From Aphelenchoides besseyi (taxonomy: Eukaryota > Nematoda > Chromadorea > Rhabditida > Aphelenchoididae), in assembly GCA_024699855.1 (NCBI GenBank), contig JAMPIQ010000002.1, positions 2,604,001 to 2,668,000 on the forward strand: a stretch of 64,000 nt of DNA, given 5' to 3'. Positions within the stretch are counted from its first letter, which is position 1; the number at the start of each line of letters is the position of its first letter. The position numbers and the translations under genes were made by a program. Below, piece after piece: positions 46,134-56,691 of the stretch. The notes under the pieces were generated by a model, which worked only from the letters and a program-made list of their open reading frames with translations, searched no databases and had not been told where the DNA came from.

Positions 46134-46569
46134 TCAGAATTGACATTTCTTGCGACAAAAATTCGGCATTTGTGGTCGAGAAAAAGCCGACAATGACCAG
46201 AATCCACGCGAACTTTTCCACTCGTCGAACGAACAGGACCATAGATGAGGACAACGCTAAAAACAGAAAGAAATGATTGCATCCCAGCTCAATCACCTCT
46301 CTTTTCTGTTGACTATTACGTCTCGCTTGAGACATTTGAGCACGATAAGCTTCAGCTTGGAGTCGGTAATTGCGAAAGATCCGTTGATCGTGACTATCGA
46401 ACGCTCGTTTGGTTCCATCACATTCGGTGACCGTTTTGTAATTCTGAAAGACACTAGAAAACGAATTTTGTGAACTTACGTGGACAGAGCACGAAGTTCG
46501 ATAACTTTGGCTCCAGAAGTCAACTCGAGCTTCAACAAAAACAATTAAAAGCAAGAAAACTAAACGCAT
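46134..46569 (-). CDS. pepsin-inhibitor-3-like secreted protein
   Basis: Exons 46569-46480, 46443-46297 and 46256-46134, all joined in phase 0. Signal peptide RLVFLLLIVFVEA, then SCSVH at the first junction and NYKTVTECDGTKRAFDSHDQRIF, NYRLQAEAYRAQM. This layout (GC-V--N--Y--G---R-L---D----L--Y------Y--Q) is that of the aspin/pepsin-inhibitor-3 family found only in nematodes, inhibitors of aspartic proteases. The last exon ends MPNFCRKKC. The equally spaced intron and motif in the gene at 47383 shows common descent. A read-through without the last intron would give a hydrophobic tail instead; the spliced form is preferred because it recovers the paired cysteines. Confidence 0.6.
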
Positions 46570-47300
46570 TGTCACGAACTAACGATTTTGGTTTTCGAAA
46601 ACTATAAAACCAAACCGAAGAGTTTGTTTAGCTGCCCATTTGTTTAGTTGTTAAATAATGGCTTATTCGTTGTAATTTGCTTATTGTTATCAACGACAAA
46701 GCAAAAAGGTAGTTCGCGTGTAAGTGTTGATGTCTTCTCAATTTCCAAGTTCACTGATCTAACGGTCAGTTTAGCTGTCAAAGCGTCCAATGTCGTTGAT
46801 TTGGCTCTTGATGAATCATTAGAATCTAATTTTATCTTATTTGACACCTTCATCTCACACGCGTTGGCGTCAGTGAATACGTGGGTCAGTTTACTCAATG
46901 TCTATTTACCGAAGATGGTGCGAGACGCGCAGTGTGGTGATTACACTCACTGGTTGTTTGCAAACAATCACAGGGTCAATGACAGTAAACAATGTCGATC
47001 AACCAACAGCTCATTGTTGTAATGTGCTGCAGCTGACAAGCACCACGAAGTGATCTTCTTGTGAACTTGCACTTTTCATTTTTGTTTTTCTCCATCGACT
47101 GCTCGTTGACTAATTAGTTGTTTGCAAGTGACCGCCCACACTCTTAACTTTCTATTTGTATTTCGAACGATTCACAATGTTTTTAGCGGAAATCGGCTGA
47201 CTGTTCTCTTTTGTTGACTTTCGAAGCCACCTGCCGATTTTATTGCGCAATTTCGCCTGTGAACGTTAATCGTGTTGGACGGAAAGTCGACGTTCCAAGA
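46570..47300. other. divergent region between the two PI-3-like genes
   Basis: A plus-strand frame at 46648-47022 starts with a hydrophobic segment but otherwise looks non-coding. I see nothing else. It should hold both promoters. Confidence 0.35.
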
Positions 47301-47310
47301 GTATAAATAA
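47301..47310 (+). promoter_or_regulatory. TATA box of the PI-3-like gene
   Basis: GTATAAATAA lies 73-82 bases upstream of the ATG at 47383. Also, TCAATTTCAG ends three bases before that ATG, suggesting a 5' UTR intron or a spliced-leader acceptor. Confidence 0.5.
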
Positions 47311-47382
47311 AAGATTTTTCAAGCGACCGAGTTGATAAAAAAACAACTTTTCTTTGACGGTCGTTAACCTCAATTTCAGGAA

Positions 47383-48116
47383 ATGAAGTCGACCAAGTGC
47401 TTGTCCGTCCTCTTGATTGTTTGCTTGTGTCTCAACATCAATGGCGAAATCGTTCAAAGTTACGTAGGTGGAAAAGTTTACGTCAATGGACGTGAAATCA
47501 ACGCAGGTCCCGGCCAAACGGTCGTGACGTCGGGAAACAATGGCTGTTCGATTGTCGTAAGTTCGATGCTTTTGGTCTGAGGTGCTTTTGGTTTTGTGGT
47601 GTGAGTTGAAGTGTTTTGACGAGATTAGTGAGTGAAATGACGTGTGAAGTGTTTTTGTGTCAATTGATCATGTTATTTACTTGACAGACAAGTGTAATAA
47701 ACGGCGATAAAGCAGCGAAAATATGCGACAAAATGATGAGGTTGGTCGGAAAGAAATCTGAAATTTCTGGGCAAAACATCTTCGTTCAGTAGACAAAAGT
47801 CAAATTGTTGTTTCAGAACGATGTGGTCTATGAGTGCAATGGGCAGCAGCGACCCTTAAGCGACGCAGATCGTCGATTGTTGAGTGAACACGGACAACGC
47901 GTCAACGAGTATTTTAAACAACTGGTCGGTTCATTGTTCTCGACCCACTTACCAACCTTCCAATTTCAGTTCCCACCTGGTTTTCCGTTTGTTAAAGGTC
48001 CAGAAGGACTAAAGTATCCGCCATTTCCACAAATTTGTCATTCATGCAATGGTCAAGGCAGTGGCAGCGGTAGTGGATATCAAAGTCAATTAGAAAACGA
48101 TCAAAATTCGCCGTAA
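47383..48116 (+). CDS. pepsin-inhibitor-3-like secreted protein
   Basis: Exons 47383-47556, 47817-47924 and 47970-48116. Signal peptide SVLLIVCLCLNINGE. The N-terminal piece (IVQSYVGGKVYVNGREI, GNNGCSIV) joins NDVVYECNGQQRPLSDADRRLL, EHGQRVNEYFKQL, giving the aspin/PI-3 pattern, then a Pro-rich linker (FPPGFPFVKGPEGLKYPPFP), ICHSCNGQ and a Gly/Ser tail. The first intron is large for this window (260 bp) and contains a possible unused 57-base exon at 47690-47746; skipping it gives the better family alignment. Its partner at 46.1-46.6 kb has the same intron positions. Substrate proteases are unknown; aspartic proteases lie 18 kb and 4 kb away. Confidence 0.66.
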
Positions 48117-48434
48117 ACTTGTAGTTTGAAAGTTCACGCCTGTTTACTCACTTATTTCTAATAATCTTTTCTAGTGTGTTTAGACATTTGAACGTTCGTT
48201 TGCTCTTTTAAACTCTAATTCACTGCTTTAAGATTTCGAATGTAAAATTAAAATGCACTACCTACAGAAAGCTCGTACACTTGCATTTGAAAGCAAACAA
48301 AAGGCTTATTAAAAAGCGAAGATGTGCCAAACGAACTTGAAAGTTGGACTACACTTCATAGATTACAAACGCAAATTAGTCTTCCAAAACAAAGGTCTAT
48401 TTGTCTTATGAATCATACGATTGTTGAGCGACCG

Positions 48435-48441
48435 TATAAAA
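48435..48441 (+). promoter_or_regulatory. TATA-like element
   Basis: TATAAAA stands 58 bases before the degenerate frame at 48493 and resembles the TATA box of the intact PI-3-like gene. Confidence 0.35.
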
Positions 48442-48492
48442 CGGATTCGATTAACTTTGCTTGAAAGTTAGTAATAAGATCATTCGATCTCG

Positions 48493-48702
48493 TTGCAAAC
48501 TCGTTTATCGTTCTTGTGTCTCGTGCTTATTGGCGCACGTCATGAAACAGCAGGATTGCCCACGAACATGCGAGGTGGCTGCCGATTCAACGTTACAGTA
48601 AGTAAACTTATTGTCCAGTTAATCGTCATTAACTCTGCCGGATGCAGTTCAATATCTTGTGATGGGCTTCCAAACTACGAGACAATGACCAACTTCAATT
48701 GA
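48493..48702 (+). pseudogene. decayed third PI-3-like gene
   Basis: The frame begins with TTG in place of ATG and reads a signal-peptide-like run (LSFLCLVLIGARHETAG), then GGCRFNVT followed by a normal intron (48600-48649) and SCDGLPNYETM. This recapitulates the signal peptide, GC--V, intron, CDG order of the two neighbours. Splicing the intron puts the second part out of frame, and the remainder of the domain is missing. The combination of lost start and phase break argues for a relic. It might also be chance resemblance. Confidence 0.3.
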
Positions 48703-49145
48703 CAGGTTCATAGACAGAAATTGGTTGATGTTTATGTAAATCTAATGATTTTAGCCTGCGAACTTTGAGAATCGAAATGCAAAACGGAAAGTTCAATTTT
48801 CGCTAAATGTTTGGCTTCTTCGCATCATACATAACCATTTACTCTTTGATAATACTCTTGTGAGACTTTCATCGTAAACAAATCGGAGCTCTAAACTGAT
48901 TTGTCAAAAAATCCTTAAAGCGATCAAAAATTAGATGTTGCGTTACGACGTCCAAAGTTCTTCAATTGATATACAATGTAAGAGGTGGAACAAGATTACT
49001 GTTTCAACATGTACGTGACACTCAAGAACTACAAAGTAATCGAATAAAAAAGCAACGTTTTGGATTGCCGGTCAACGGGTCTTTCGATTTCGCTCTCATT
49101 TCCTTTTTTACCAGTATGTTTGTGTTGAAATGTAAATTTTAACCA
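48703..49145. other. intergenic region
   Basis: AT-rich; nothing found. Confidence 0.4.
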
Positions 49146-50340
49146 ATGGGAAACAAAAGCATACTTGTTTTGCCGTCAGAACTCTTTCTGAACGTTTATC
49201 TGATGATCCATCAACTCAACGTCGGGATTGTAACTTTTTCATTTCTCATCGGTTTCTATGTTGTACTTCGAGCTTCAACACCTGCCATGGGTCGATATAA
49301 GTTCTTGTTGCGTCGAGAGCTCATTTGGAATTTTCTATTCAACATTTGTTTTTGTCTATGGGCGCCGTTGCCTCTCTTTCCATATCAATGTGCGGTTAGT
49401 TTGGGTATCTTGCGAAGTTCGTCGCCAGAAACCTCACGATTGGCAATGAAGTTGGCGATTTGCGCGATGATTGGCAAATCGTCAGCCGTCTACACAGCAG
49501 TTCTCAATCGCTATGTCGCTGCTCGACCGATTTACAAACATAAGTTTCTACAGAAACTGTTCAATGGACTACACACTTCTCTCTATCTTACGTTGGTCAC
49601 GTTGTTCAGTCAGCTCTTTATTACGGTAAGACTGCTAATAACTCGTATTTGACAGCTAATTTTAGACATTAATTTATTTGGTTGACTCTGATCAACAAGC
49701 CTTGAAATCACAACTCGCATATCGAGATCCGACGCTGAAACAACTTTTCGCCAAAGAACCATCGGTTTTCTGTTATGAGCTTGATTTCTACGCTTCTCTA
49801 TTTTACATTGCCATCTTCATTGTCGCTGGATTTAGTCTTATCGGTTGTCCATTTCTATTGTATCGTCTACGGCATCATTTGCGCGAGAACAGAGCAACAT
49901 TATCGCCGATGACCTTTAGACTTCAGTGGACGATGTACATTTCGATTGTCGCCCAGTCGATCAGCGGCCTTCTTTTTCTAATCTTTCCCAACATTTCCAT
50001 CCTCGCTGGAGTTGTTCTTCATTTCACAAATGCCTTCGTGTTTTCGGCTCTGATTTGTGTTTTTATGTCATTGCAAGTTGACCGATTGAAAGCAACGTTT
50101 AACGAATTAACTTTCAGACACTCGGTAGTCGATTCGGTCATTCTCTTAGGCTTTATAAGACCTTATCGCGAATTTGTTTTTCGATCCTTTCGTCGATTCA
50201 ATAGCACTCCACAACTAAGCTCACGACCCTCAACGTGCAATCCAATAAACAACTGGGTTGATCAAAATCCACTAAAACACCGAAGATTACAGTTTTGGTC
50301 CACGAGAAACGGAAGTGTGTACGCCCTCAACGTCTACTGA
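49146..50340 (+). CDS. serpentine seven-transmembrane receptor (nematode chemoreceptor type)
   Basis: Two exons (49146-49625, 49666-50340) with a 40-bp intron. Hydrophobic helices: NVGIVTFSFLIGFYVVL, IWNFLFNICFCLWAPL, MKLAICAMIGKSSAVYTAVLNRY, LYLTLVTLFSQLFIT, FYIAIFIVAGFSLIGCPFLL, MYISIVAQSISGLLFLIF, GVVLHFTNAFVFSALICVF. The NRYVAARP stretch at the end of helix III corresponds to the DRY region. The cytoplasmic tail (IRPYREFVFRSFRRF) is basic. Length about 385 residues. General features resemble the Str superfamily, in particular srh-like receptors, but I cannot assign the class. Plasma membrane; probably chemosensory. No close similarity by eye to the receptor at 35.3 kb. Confidence 0.8.
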
Positions 50341-50424
50341 CTACTTCCTTTGTCTGCTCAAATTGTATGAATTTTTATTTTTTGCTACAAATAAATTTAC
50401 AAGATACAATGAATCGGAAACGCC

Positions 50425-51484
50425 TCAAATTTTGGATTTTGGTTTCATTGGATCGGGATAGTAATCGGGGACGAAGAAATCCATTCGTAAAGGTACACCT
50501 GGAACCACAAGCATTCGGTTGTTTCTGCAACTCTACTTACTTGGATCATAAGCGTAGACGTCAAAGTTGCTGACTCCTCCTTTCTCGTGCAGAAACGTAT
50601 CGTCAATGAGAAACTGACCAGTGAACTGTCGAGATGGTTGGGTCAAAATACAATAGGCAGAATCGGCCATGATTTCCGCTGTTCGACAATGCCGTTTTAC
50701 GTCGTCTAATCCTTTGGCCAAAATGTTCTCGACCGCAGATGTCCAGATGACTGCTCTCGGCCAGAGAGTATTGACTGAAATTCCGTCGCTCTGGAGTTCT
50801 TCCGACATTCCAAGAGCACACATCGACATTCCAAACTTTGACATTGTGTAAGCAACATGACTAGAGAACCATTTTGCCGACATATCCAGAGGCGGACTAA
50901 TGTTTAATATATGAGGATTTCGGCCTTTTCTCAAATGTGGAATACACAATTTTGACCTCAAAAATAATGGAAAACTTATGATTACAGTTTACTTACAACA
51001 GAAATGTTCCCCGCACATTAACGCTGTTCATAAGATCGTATCTGAAAATATTGCTATGTTATTCCACCCACTTAACTGACTTCTTCATCTCCGTGTCAAC
51101 AGTAGAAGATGGAGCAATAGCACTCGCATTGTTGATCAGAACGTCGATTCCTCCAAACTTCTTCACCGCTTCATTGACCGCTTTTCTGCACGATTCTTCG
51201 TCTCTCACATCTACTACACACGGCAAACAGCGACCTCCGACTTCTTCAATTTCCTTTGCAGCTGTGTAGATCGTGCCCGGAAGACGTGGATCAGCTGTGG
51301 CTGTCTTAGCAGCAATCACAATGTTCGCTCCATCTCGAGCCAACTTCTTGGCGATGGCCAATCCGATTCCTCTCGACGCTCCAGAAATAAAGATTGTTTT
51401 GCCGGCAAAGAAACTGAAAGAAATGATGCAGACATACTCCAATTAAAATTGCACTTACCCGGTGTTTTTGATTGCACTCGACAT
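50425..51484 (-). CDS. short-chain dehydrogenase/reductase, HSDL2-like
   Basis: NAD(P)-dependent oxidoreductase of the HSDL2 branch, which is peroxisomal in other animals. From 51484: MSSAIKNTG, then FFAGKTIFISGASRGIG (Rossmann glycine motif), NIVIAAKTATADPRLPGTIY, FGGIDVLINNAS (NNAG-like), HILNISPPLDMS, and the catalytic YTMSKFGMS (Y-x3-K). Then the tail VNTLWPRAVIW, IADSAYCIL-type and FDVYAYDPSVPLRMDFFVPDYYP to a stop at 50425. The SDR core is complete. The C-terminal SCP2 sterol-carrier domain present in human HSDL2 is absent. A 41-bp intron separates the last 28 residues. The 3' end faces the GPCR gene 84 bases away. Confidence 0.93.
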
Positions 51485-51920
51485 TCCCAAAGTACACGAT
51501 TGTCAAGTTAAATTTGTCGGTAAATTAGTTACGGAGAATTAAACGAGACGATTAAAAGGCGAGTCAGTTCAAACGAATGATAAGACGATTCCGGTGCTTC
51601 GTTTTGGTCGCCGTTTTATACCCCGTTCAAGTTCTCAACTCCATTTTTTGTAGTTTCTGAGCAGAAAGTGCAATCATAACTTAGCGATCGAAAGGATGAA
51701 CACTCAGGTTCGGTTTATTGGATTCAAATAAAAGTAGAATTGGAGTTTATAGTGAACTTAGATGTGTGCAGCTACTCAACTGTGTACTTATTTTCAAGTT
51801 CAGTTCACGACTTATTCTCTTCGAGTTCTCATTCTCTGTGATTGTGTATTTGCAACCTGTCTTTGTGTTCTTTTGAATGAACTAAAATGGACATTTGAAC
51901 ATGACAACTATTTTCAATTC
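51485..51920. other. intergenic region
   Basis: Nothing supported. A plus frame at 51762-52067 overlaps the microprotein on the opposite strand and is taken as its shadow. Confidence 0.4.
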
Positions 51921-52061
51921 TTACTCTTCGCTTTCCGGTTCGATTGCTTCGTCGAAGAAACGAGCTCCAGTAACAAATCTGGACGTCCAAATGAGCAGTC
52001 CCATGATCAGGAATATAGCAGCAAAATATCCGAGACCCCCCAGAAATCCGTTAATTTCCAT
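51921..52061 (-). CDS. 46-residue single-pass membrane microprotein
   Basis: A small open frame from 52061 to TAA at 51921. The sequence has a short hydrophilic N-terminus (MEINGFLGGLG), one membrane helix (YFAAIFLIMGLLIWTSRFV) followed by a basic residue, and an acidic tail (FFDEAIEPESEE). The overall layout is that of small integral membrane proteins (SMIM-like). Against chance: the frame is free of stops, the helix has the expected charge asymmetry, and the tail is cleanly acidic. Function not known. No intron is needed. Confidence 0.55.
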   Translation of the reverse strand: MEINGFLGGLGYFAAIFLIMGLLIWTSRFVTGARFFDEAIEPESEE

Positions 52062-52619
52062 TTTTAAACCAAAAGCATTGGCTCTAGCAAATAGCTGAGG
52101 ACGATGTTAGACTTCAAAGCACGTAATAACCTGCAATCCGTAGTCTAATTGCAAGTTTGGATTTTCATTTTTATCGACGATAAAAACGATTTGAGCCGTA
52201 GATCCTGTTTAAACAAACACCCGGCCAATTCTTTCAAATTTATTATCTGCGACTTTTGAGCTTTGCACTTTGTGATGAGAACGTCATCGGTTTTTCAATA
52301 GATTCCCTAGTTTCTAAACGAAAATGATGAAACACTAGAACAATGAAAAACATGAGTAGTGACGTTAAACATAAAGATTTGGACAGCTCATCGTATTTGT
52401 TGTTTAACATGATAATCGAACGCAGGAAACAACCTCATGATACTCATCGACAAAATGACTTTAACGCAAAGCTGCACAAACACTGTGGGAGGAGAGTTCA
52501 GCCGTTGAACTGAATGATAGCTACACGCGTACAAACTTTGTCAGCAAACGTGCATTTTACTGGAAGGGCCAAAATCGCAATCCGTTAACATATCACGGAT
52601 TTTGTGTTGTTCCTTAGCC
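52062..52619. other. divergent intergenic region
   Basis: No gene visible. Ends with TTGTTCCTTAG three bases before ATG 52620, a possible spliced-leader acceptor. Confidence 0.4.
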
Positions 52620-53161
52620 ATGAGCCCAAAATTTTATTTCCAATTCACCCTAGTGATCTTGAGTCTCGTAATCATCGACGCTTCTCGACATCGTCGTCAC
52701 CGTTCACACAACAAACATCGCATCTTTGTAGCCGCTCCTAAACGTTTCAGCAAAAACTTTTTGGAGGTTTGTTTCGATTCTATAATCGAACGTATGAGTT
52801 TCAGATTTACGCCCAAAGATCAATCGAAGAATTCAATAAACAAACAAAAGACTCGAACAAATATGTTTTGCTTGGTGTTGTCAACGCTCGAGCAGCCGAA
52901 GAAACAAAGTCTTTGGATTTGGTGTTAAGATTCGGACGCACTCGATGCCAAAAGGTTTGTTCGTATTTGCAACTTGTAATTTCAGTTGTTTAGACCGAAG
53001 ATCGTTACTTCTGCCAAACTGCTGAAGACATCGTGGATACGCGAACCTACAAAGTGGCCATCAGACGTCTCACACCTCAAAGTCAAATCGAGTACCAGTT
53101 CCAAGAGGTCAAGTCCGAGTCTTTGGAAACAACAACTAAGATCGAGACTAAAAAAGATTGA
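52620..53161 (+). CDS. cystatin-like secreted protein
   Basis: Exons 52620-52766, 52805-52954 and 52994-53161. Signal peptide QFTLVILSLVIIDAS, then a highly basic segment (RHRRHRSHNKHR). The core resembles a cystatin: IYAQRSIEEFNKQT (family helix A--SI-EFN), YVLLGVVNARAAEE and LDLVLRFGRTRCQK followed by RYFCQTAED with two cysteines. The Q-x-V-x-G inhibitory loop that marks active cystatins is not recognisable; the corresponding place reads VNARAAEETKS. It may be a cystatin fold without cysteine-protease inhibitor activity, or have lost it. C-terminal tail is Glu/Lys-rich. Total about 155 residues. Confidence 0.55.
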
Positions 53162-53487
53162 GCGAACTGGTTCAGTCAAATCGAACTTTCTTCTAACACC
53201 TTCATAACCACAGAGCTGCAGGACTATCTTCCTGTCTTATTAATGTGCTCAATTCACGACCATAAACTCATACACGTGTTATTCCTTGACAATTTTGTGT
53301 CCAACTCGAACGATTTGTTTTACGTTACAATTCAAAAGTTCGCGATCAAAAACTGTTCGATAGCGAATGTGAACAGCTGCAAAGCGTTTCGTTCGTTTTC
53401 TACTCACTTTCGAAAGATATTACTGGAAACGAAAAGTTCAAACCTCAAGTTTGTTTATTTTCTTATTGATGGCAATCGACCAGTGGG

Positions 53488-54392
53488 TTAGAAAGGAAGA
53501 GCTCCATTGAACGTACGAGACGGAACATTTAAACGCTTGTTTGTTGCAGCACAAGTTTCATTCGAATACGCAAATCCTTTCTTTTCGACCACAAGAACTA
53601 GTGTGTCAATGACCAAATCAAAAATCAACTGAAATTATCCACCATTCAAAACAAACAACTGATGTTGAAGCTTACGATTTGTTCGTTCACTGCTTCCATC
53701 GACGAATCGTATTGCTGGTCATTCGGATCGAAAATTGAACGACAAAGAAGTCCGTTGTAGTCGTTAGTCTTCGGATTTCTGACCAACGCGTAAGTATGAT
53801 TGCGTTTTGGTTTGCGTTCGTAGAGGAAAATCTGATCATTGGGTTTAGCGACGGTACTCAATCTGGTGAAGTAGTCGTTTATGCCGTGAACTTGGACCAC
53901 TGAAACCACAAAACTATGAACCTAGAATGTTTATTTAAACTCACATTTGTCATTCGAATCCACACACATCGTTTTGTTCACATCTGGAGCATTTGGCGAC
54001 GGTCCGAAAGTCAGACAACAAGCCGCGTTCTTCATAACATCCGGATGAGAGCCATTGCTAAAAATTTCGATGAACTTCTAGTCATTAAGTTAACTCACTA
54101 CTCGTAGTTTTGATTCTCATGAACGATTTTACCGACGGTCCTCGTCACAGCAATAAAAAGAAACGTGTAACTTAAAACGAACTCATTTGACTCCAAAGAA
54201 CTTTTTATCTTACTTATGAGGTACCTTGTCGATTACCCAGTAGTAAGTAACGTAGCAATGATCGTGTGTGGCACCAAGAATAGATTTCGGCAACTCGTTG
54301 TGTTCATCGACATCCGAATGAGAGATCTTCTCTTCATCGGCCGAAACAAACCCGAAAAGAAGCACAAAAAAAATCAAACCAATTTGTTTCAT
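53488..54392 (-). CDS. hypothetical secreted protein
   Basis: Exons from 54392: signal peptide GLIFFVLLFGFVSA, then DHCYVTYYWVIDKVPH, joined to NYTFLFIAVTRTVGKIVHEN, NGSHPDVMKNAACCLTFGPSP, VVQVHGINDYFTRL and a last part reached by a GTAAGC...TTTCAG intron (LVIDTLVLVVEKKGFAYSNETC...RTFNGALPF) to TAA at 53488. About 220 residues, cysteine pairs and NxT sites, all consistent with an extracellular glycoprotein. Family not recognised. An alternative ends at a TGA at 53646 without the last intron. In the minus orientation and tail-to-tail with the cystatin-like gene. Confidence 0.55.
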
Positions 54393-55569
54393 TCCCATCG
54401 AGCTCAACCGAAGATCATTTGAGCAAAAACATCGGAATGACACCGAGATGGCAATCACCAAAAACATTTGCCGAAACACAGTGAGTCAATTTTTGTGATC
54501 AACACGGAAGAAAGAGTCAGCAAATTTACGGTAACGTTCCGTAGTTTGGACCGATGTTTCATCTCGAATTACGAACGTTTGTTCTTTGGAACGTTCGCTG
54601 ACCGTTTGCCATCGTTATTTTGCTTGAAGCAGATTGACATCTGAATCAGCAGCTTTGCAGGATGAATCGAACACAACATACGATATAATTGGAATGATTG
54701 TAAACCGAGTAGTTCAAACGCGTGGGACTCCCATGTTGTTAAGAAACCGCACACTGAACGGACGTTTATATCGTGTTCCCCTTAAAATGGAGACTGCTTG
54801 AGATGCGTTTGGGATTCGAGTAGCTGGACGGATCAAGAGGTTACTTTTATATCCGACGGCAGTAAGACGAGCCGATTGGGTTTGTTTGCTTCTCGATTTG
54901 TTTGACGTAAGATCGATTTACTTGCACGGAGTTCGACGGTCGAGTTCCCGGTGAGTTTGTTGTTTTCGTATGTTTCGACGACGACATTTCTATTGCTAAT
55001 GAATACGTGGCCTTTTATGTTTGTCAGACGAACAGAAATGAAAAGGTGATGACTAGTCGTAAAGTTAACGGAAGAGCAGTCAACGCGAGTCTCCAATTGA
55101 TCAACGTGTTGAGGGCGATGAGTGAGAAGTCACAATTCAATATTCGCATTCACATCGCAGTTGAACGTGCGATTCCGATTATAATGCCGTGGTTTCGTTG
55201 TTATTGTTTTCGTACAAGCAAATTTGTCTTGAATGGCAACTCAGAAACAGCGCTTCTCGACTCAATTGGGCGAGAGCCGGTGAATTGTCGACCGTTTTGT
55301 TTGCACAGCGGGGCGCGTTGTTGGGTCTTGAATGAGCGGATGCGATAAGCAGAAAACAGTTTGGCCCGTTCCTCAACAATAACGCCGATGGGCAAAAGGT
55401 GCATCATCAAGCAAGGATTTGAAAACCGTGAGAGTCAATCGAAAACAACTATGATGTCAAATCTTGAGGCTTTTCGATGAGTAACACTCTCCTCAACACT
55501 GTTTCTTTGTTATTCTTAAACGTGTTTCTATTTCCCGATCTGTTTCAATTAGCTGTTTTTTCAGAGGTA
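54393..55569. other. intergenic region
   Basis: No convincing gene. Frames at 54569-54754 and 55007-55348 are unconnected and carry no motifs. Confidence 0.35.
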
Positions 55570-56691
55570 ATGTCGGGTCGAAACGATCGTCTGCGAGTGA
55601 GTCATCTGCCGGACCCGAGTCGCTATACGACCAGCGACGGACTTCCGATCCTCCAACTCGACATTTCAAATGCCAATCGCACTCCGAGTCAACTCTCAGT
55701 GCCGCGTGGAGGCGCAAGTTCAATAGTCATTTCTTTCGAATTCACTATCGAACTAACGAAAAGGTTTCAGACGCCGTCGTCTTCGTTCAAGCAAAATCTT
55801 CGAGTGGCGAAGCGAAGGTATTCGTTTGATCGAACCGATTCGTTGGAAGAAATGGAGATGCCCGTGTTCACAGAAGTAAACAGGAACCTTGCTGTCAAAC
55901 CGACTTTGAAGTGCATTCCGTAGAATCACGTGAAAGCCAGCGAAACGTTTCGCGGACTCTCGTGTCTTGTGACTGATCGGCTTCATGATCGCACTTTACA
56001 GCGTTTTCGTGATATTTCCGAAACAGTACAAACGAACGAATAGAAAAATGACGAAAATCGCTGCGCGTGCGGTCGATTTCTTTTGATCCAAACGGTCAAA
56101 TGTGGTCGCTATTTTGACGTTACGCAAAAGGTCCAGAAACTTTTGTCGAATGAATTCGGAAACAATTCGAATGTGCAGCTTTTGAAGTCCAAACTAATTA
56201 CTTTCCCTTTTCGTACTCCTCGTTTTGGTCATCAATCTTGAGCGAGAATACTCCCGCCAATGAATGCACCCGACCAATTACCCGTTCGTTCTACGCATTA
56301 ACTCATTACTCATTTTCAGACGGAAATGAAATTGCGGAAAAAAGGTCCAAGTAGTCCAACGACCGTCCTGTCGATGGCCGGACTCTTCATCTGTGGACTT
56401 TTGCTCATGATCAGCGGTATCTTGGTTCTCGTTCAGGTGTGCGATTGAGATGGTGCGTGAGTTGAAAGTCCGATTTAGCAATCCGGAGATCTTCCGTTCG
56501 ATGTTTGCGGTGGAATTTTCATTTCCGTCGGTTTCCTTATGCTTCTCATTTGTCTCGTTCTACAGCGCAAGAACCTCGTCAAGTACATTCTGGAAATGAA
56601 TCGTGATCTCTTCTTCCTCAAAATGGATCAAACTCACGTTTGGGGTTTTCTATTCGACGACAAAACACACGAATTGCCAAGTCCCAACTAA
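55570..56691 (+). CDS. two-pass membrane protein with disordered N-terminus (hypothetical)
   Basis: Reconstructed exons 55570-55721, 55767-55875 (or one exon without the first intron), then a 444-bp intron, 56320-56436 and 56479-56691, all in phase 0. The N-terminal part is polar (MSGRNDRLRVSHLPDPSRY, RRYSFDRTDSLEEMEM). After KLRKKGPSSPTTV come two hydrophobic segments MAGLFICGLLLMISGILVLV and CGGIFISVGFLMLLICLVL with a short DLP loop, then RKNLVKYILEMNRDLF and stop at 56689-56691. Membrane hairpin with both ends probably cytoplasmic. I do not recognise the family. The first exon is less certain than the two containing the hairpin. Confidence 0.6.

Noticed and set aside
46648..47022. 125-residue plus-strand frame as a secreted protein
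   Set aside because: Lies in a promoter-like region between divergent genes; composition not protein-like after the first 15 residues.
47690..47746. Extra exon in the PI-3-like gene
   Set aside because: Including it separates the GCSIV and NDVVYECNG blocks that align contiguously in the family.
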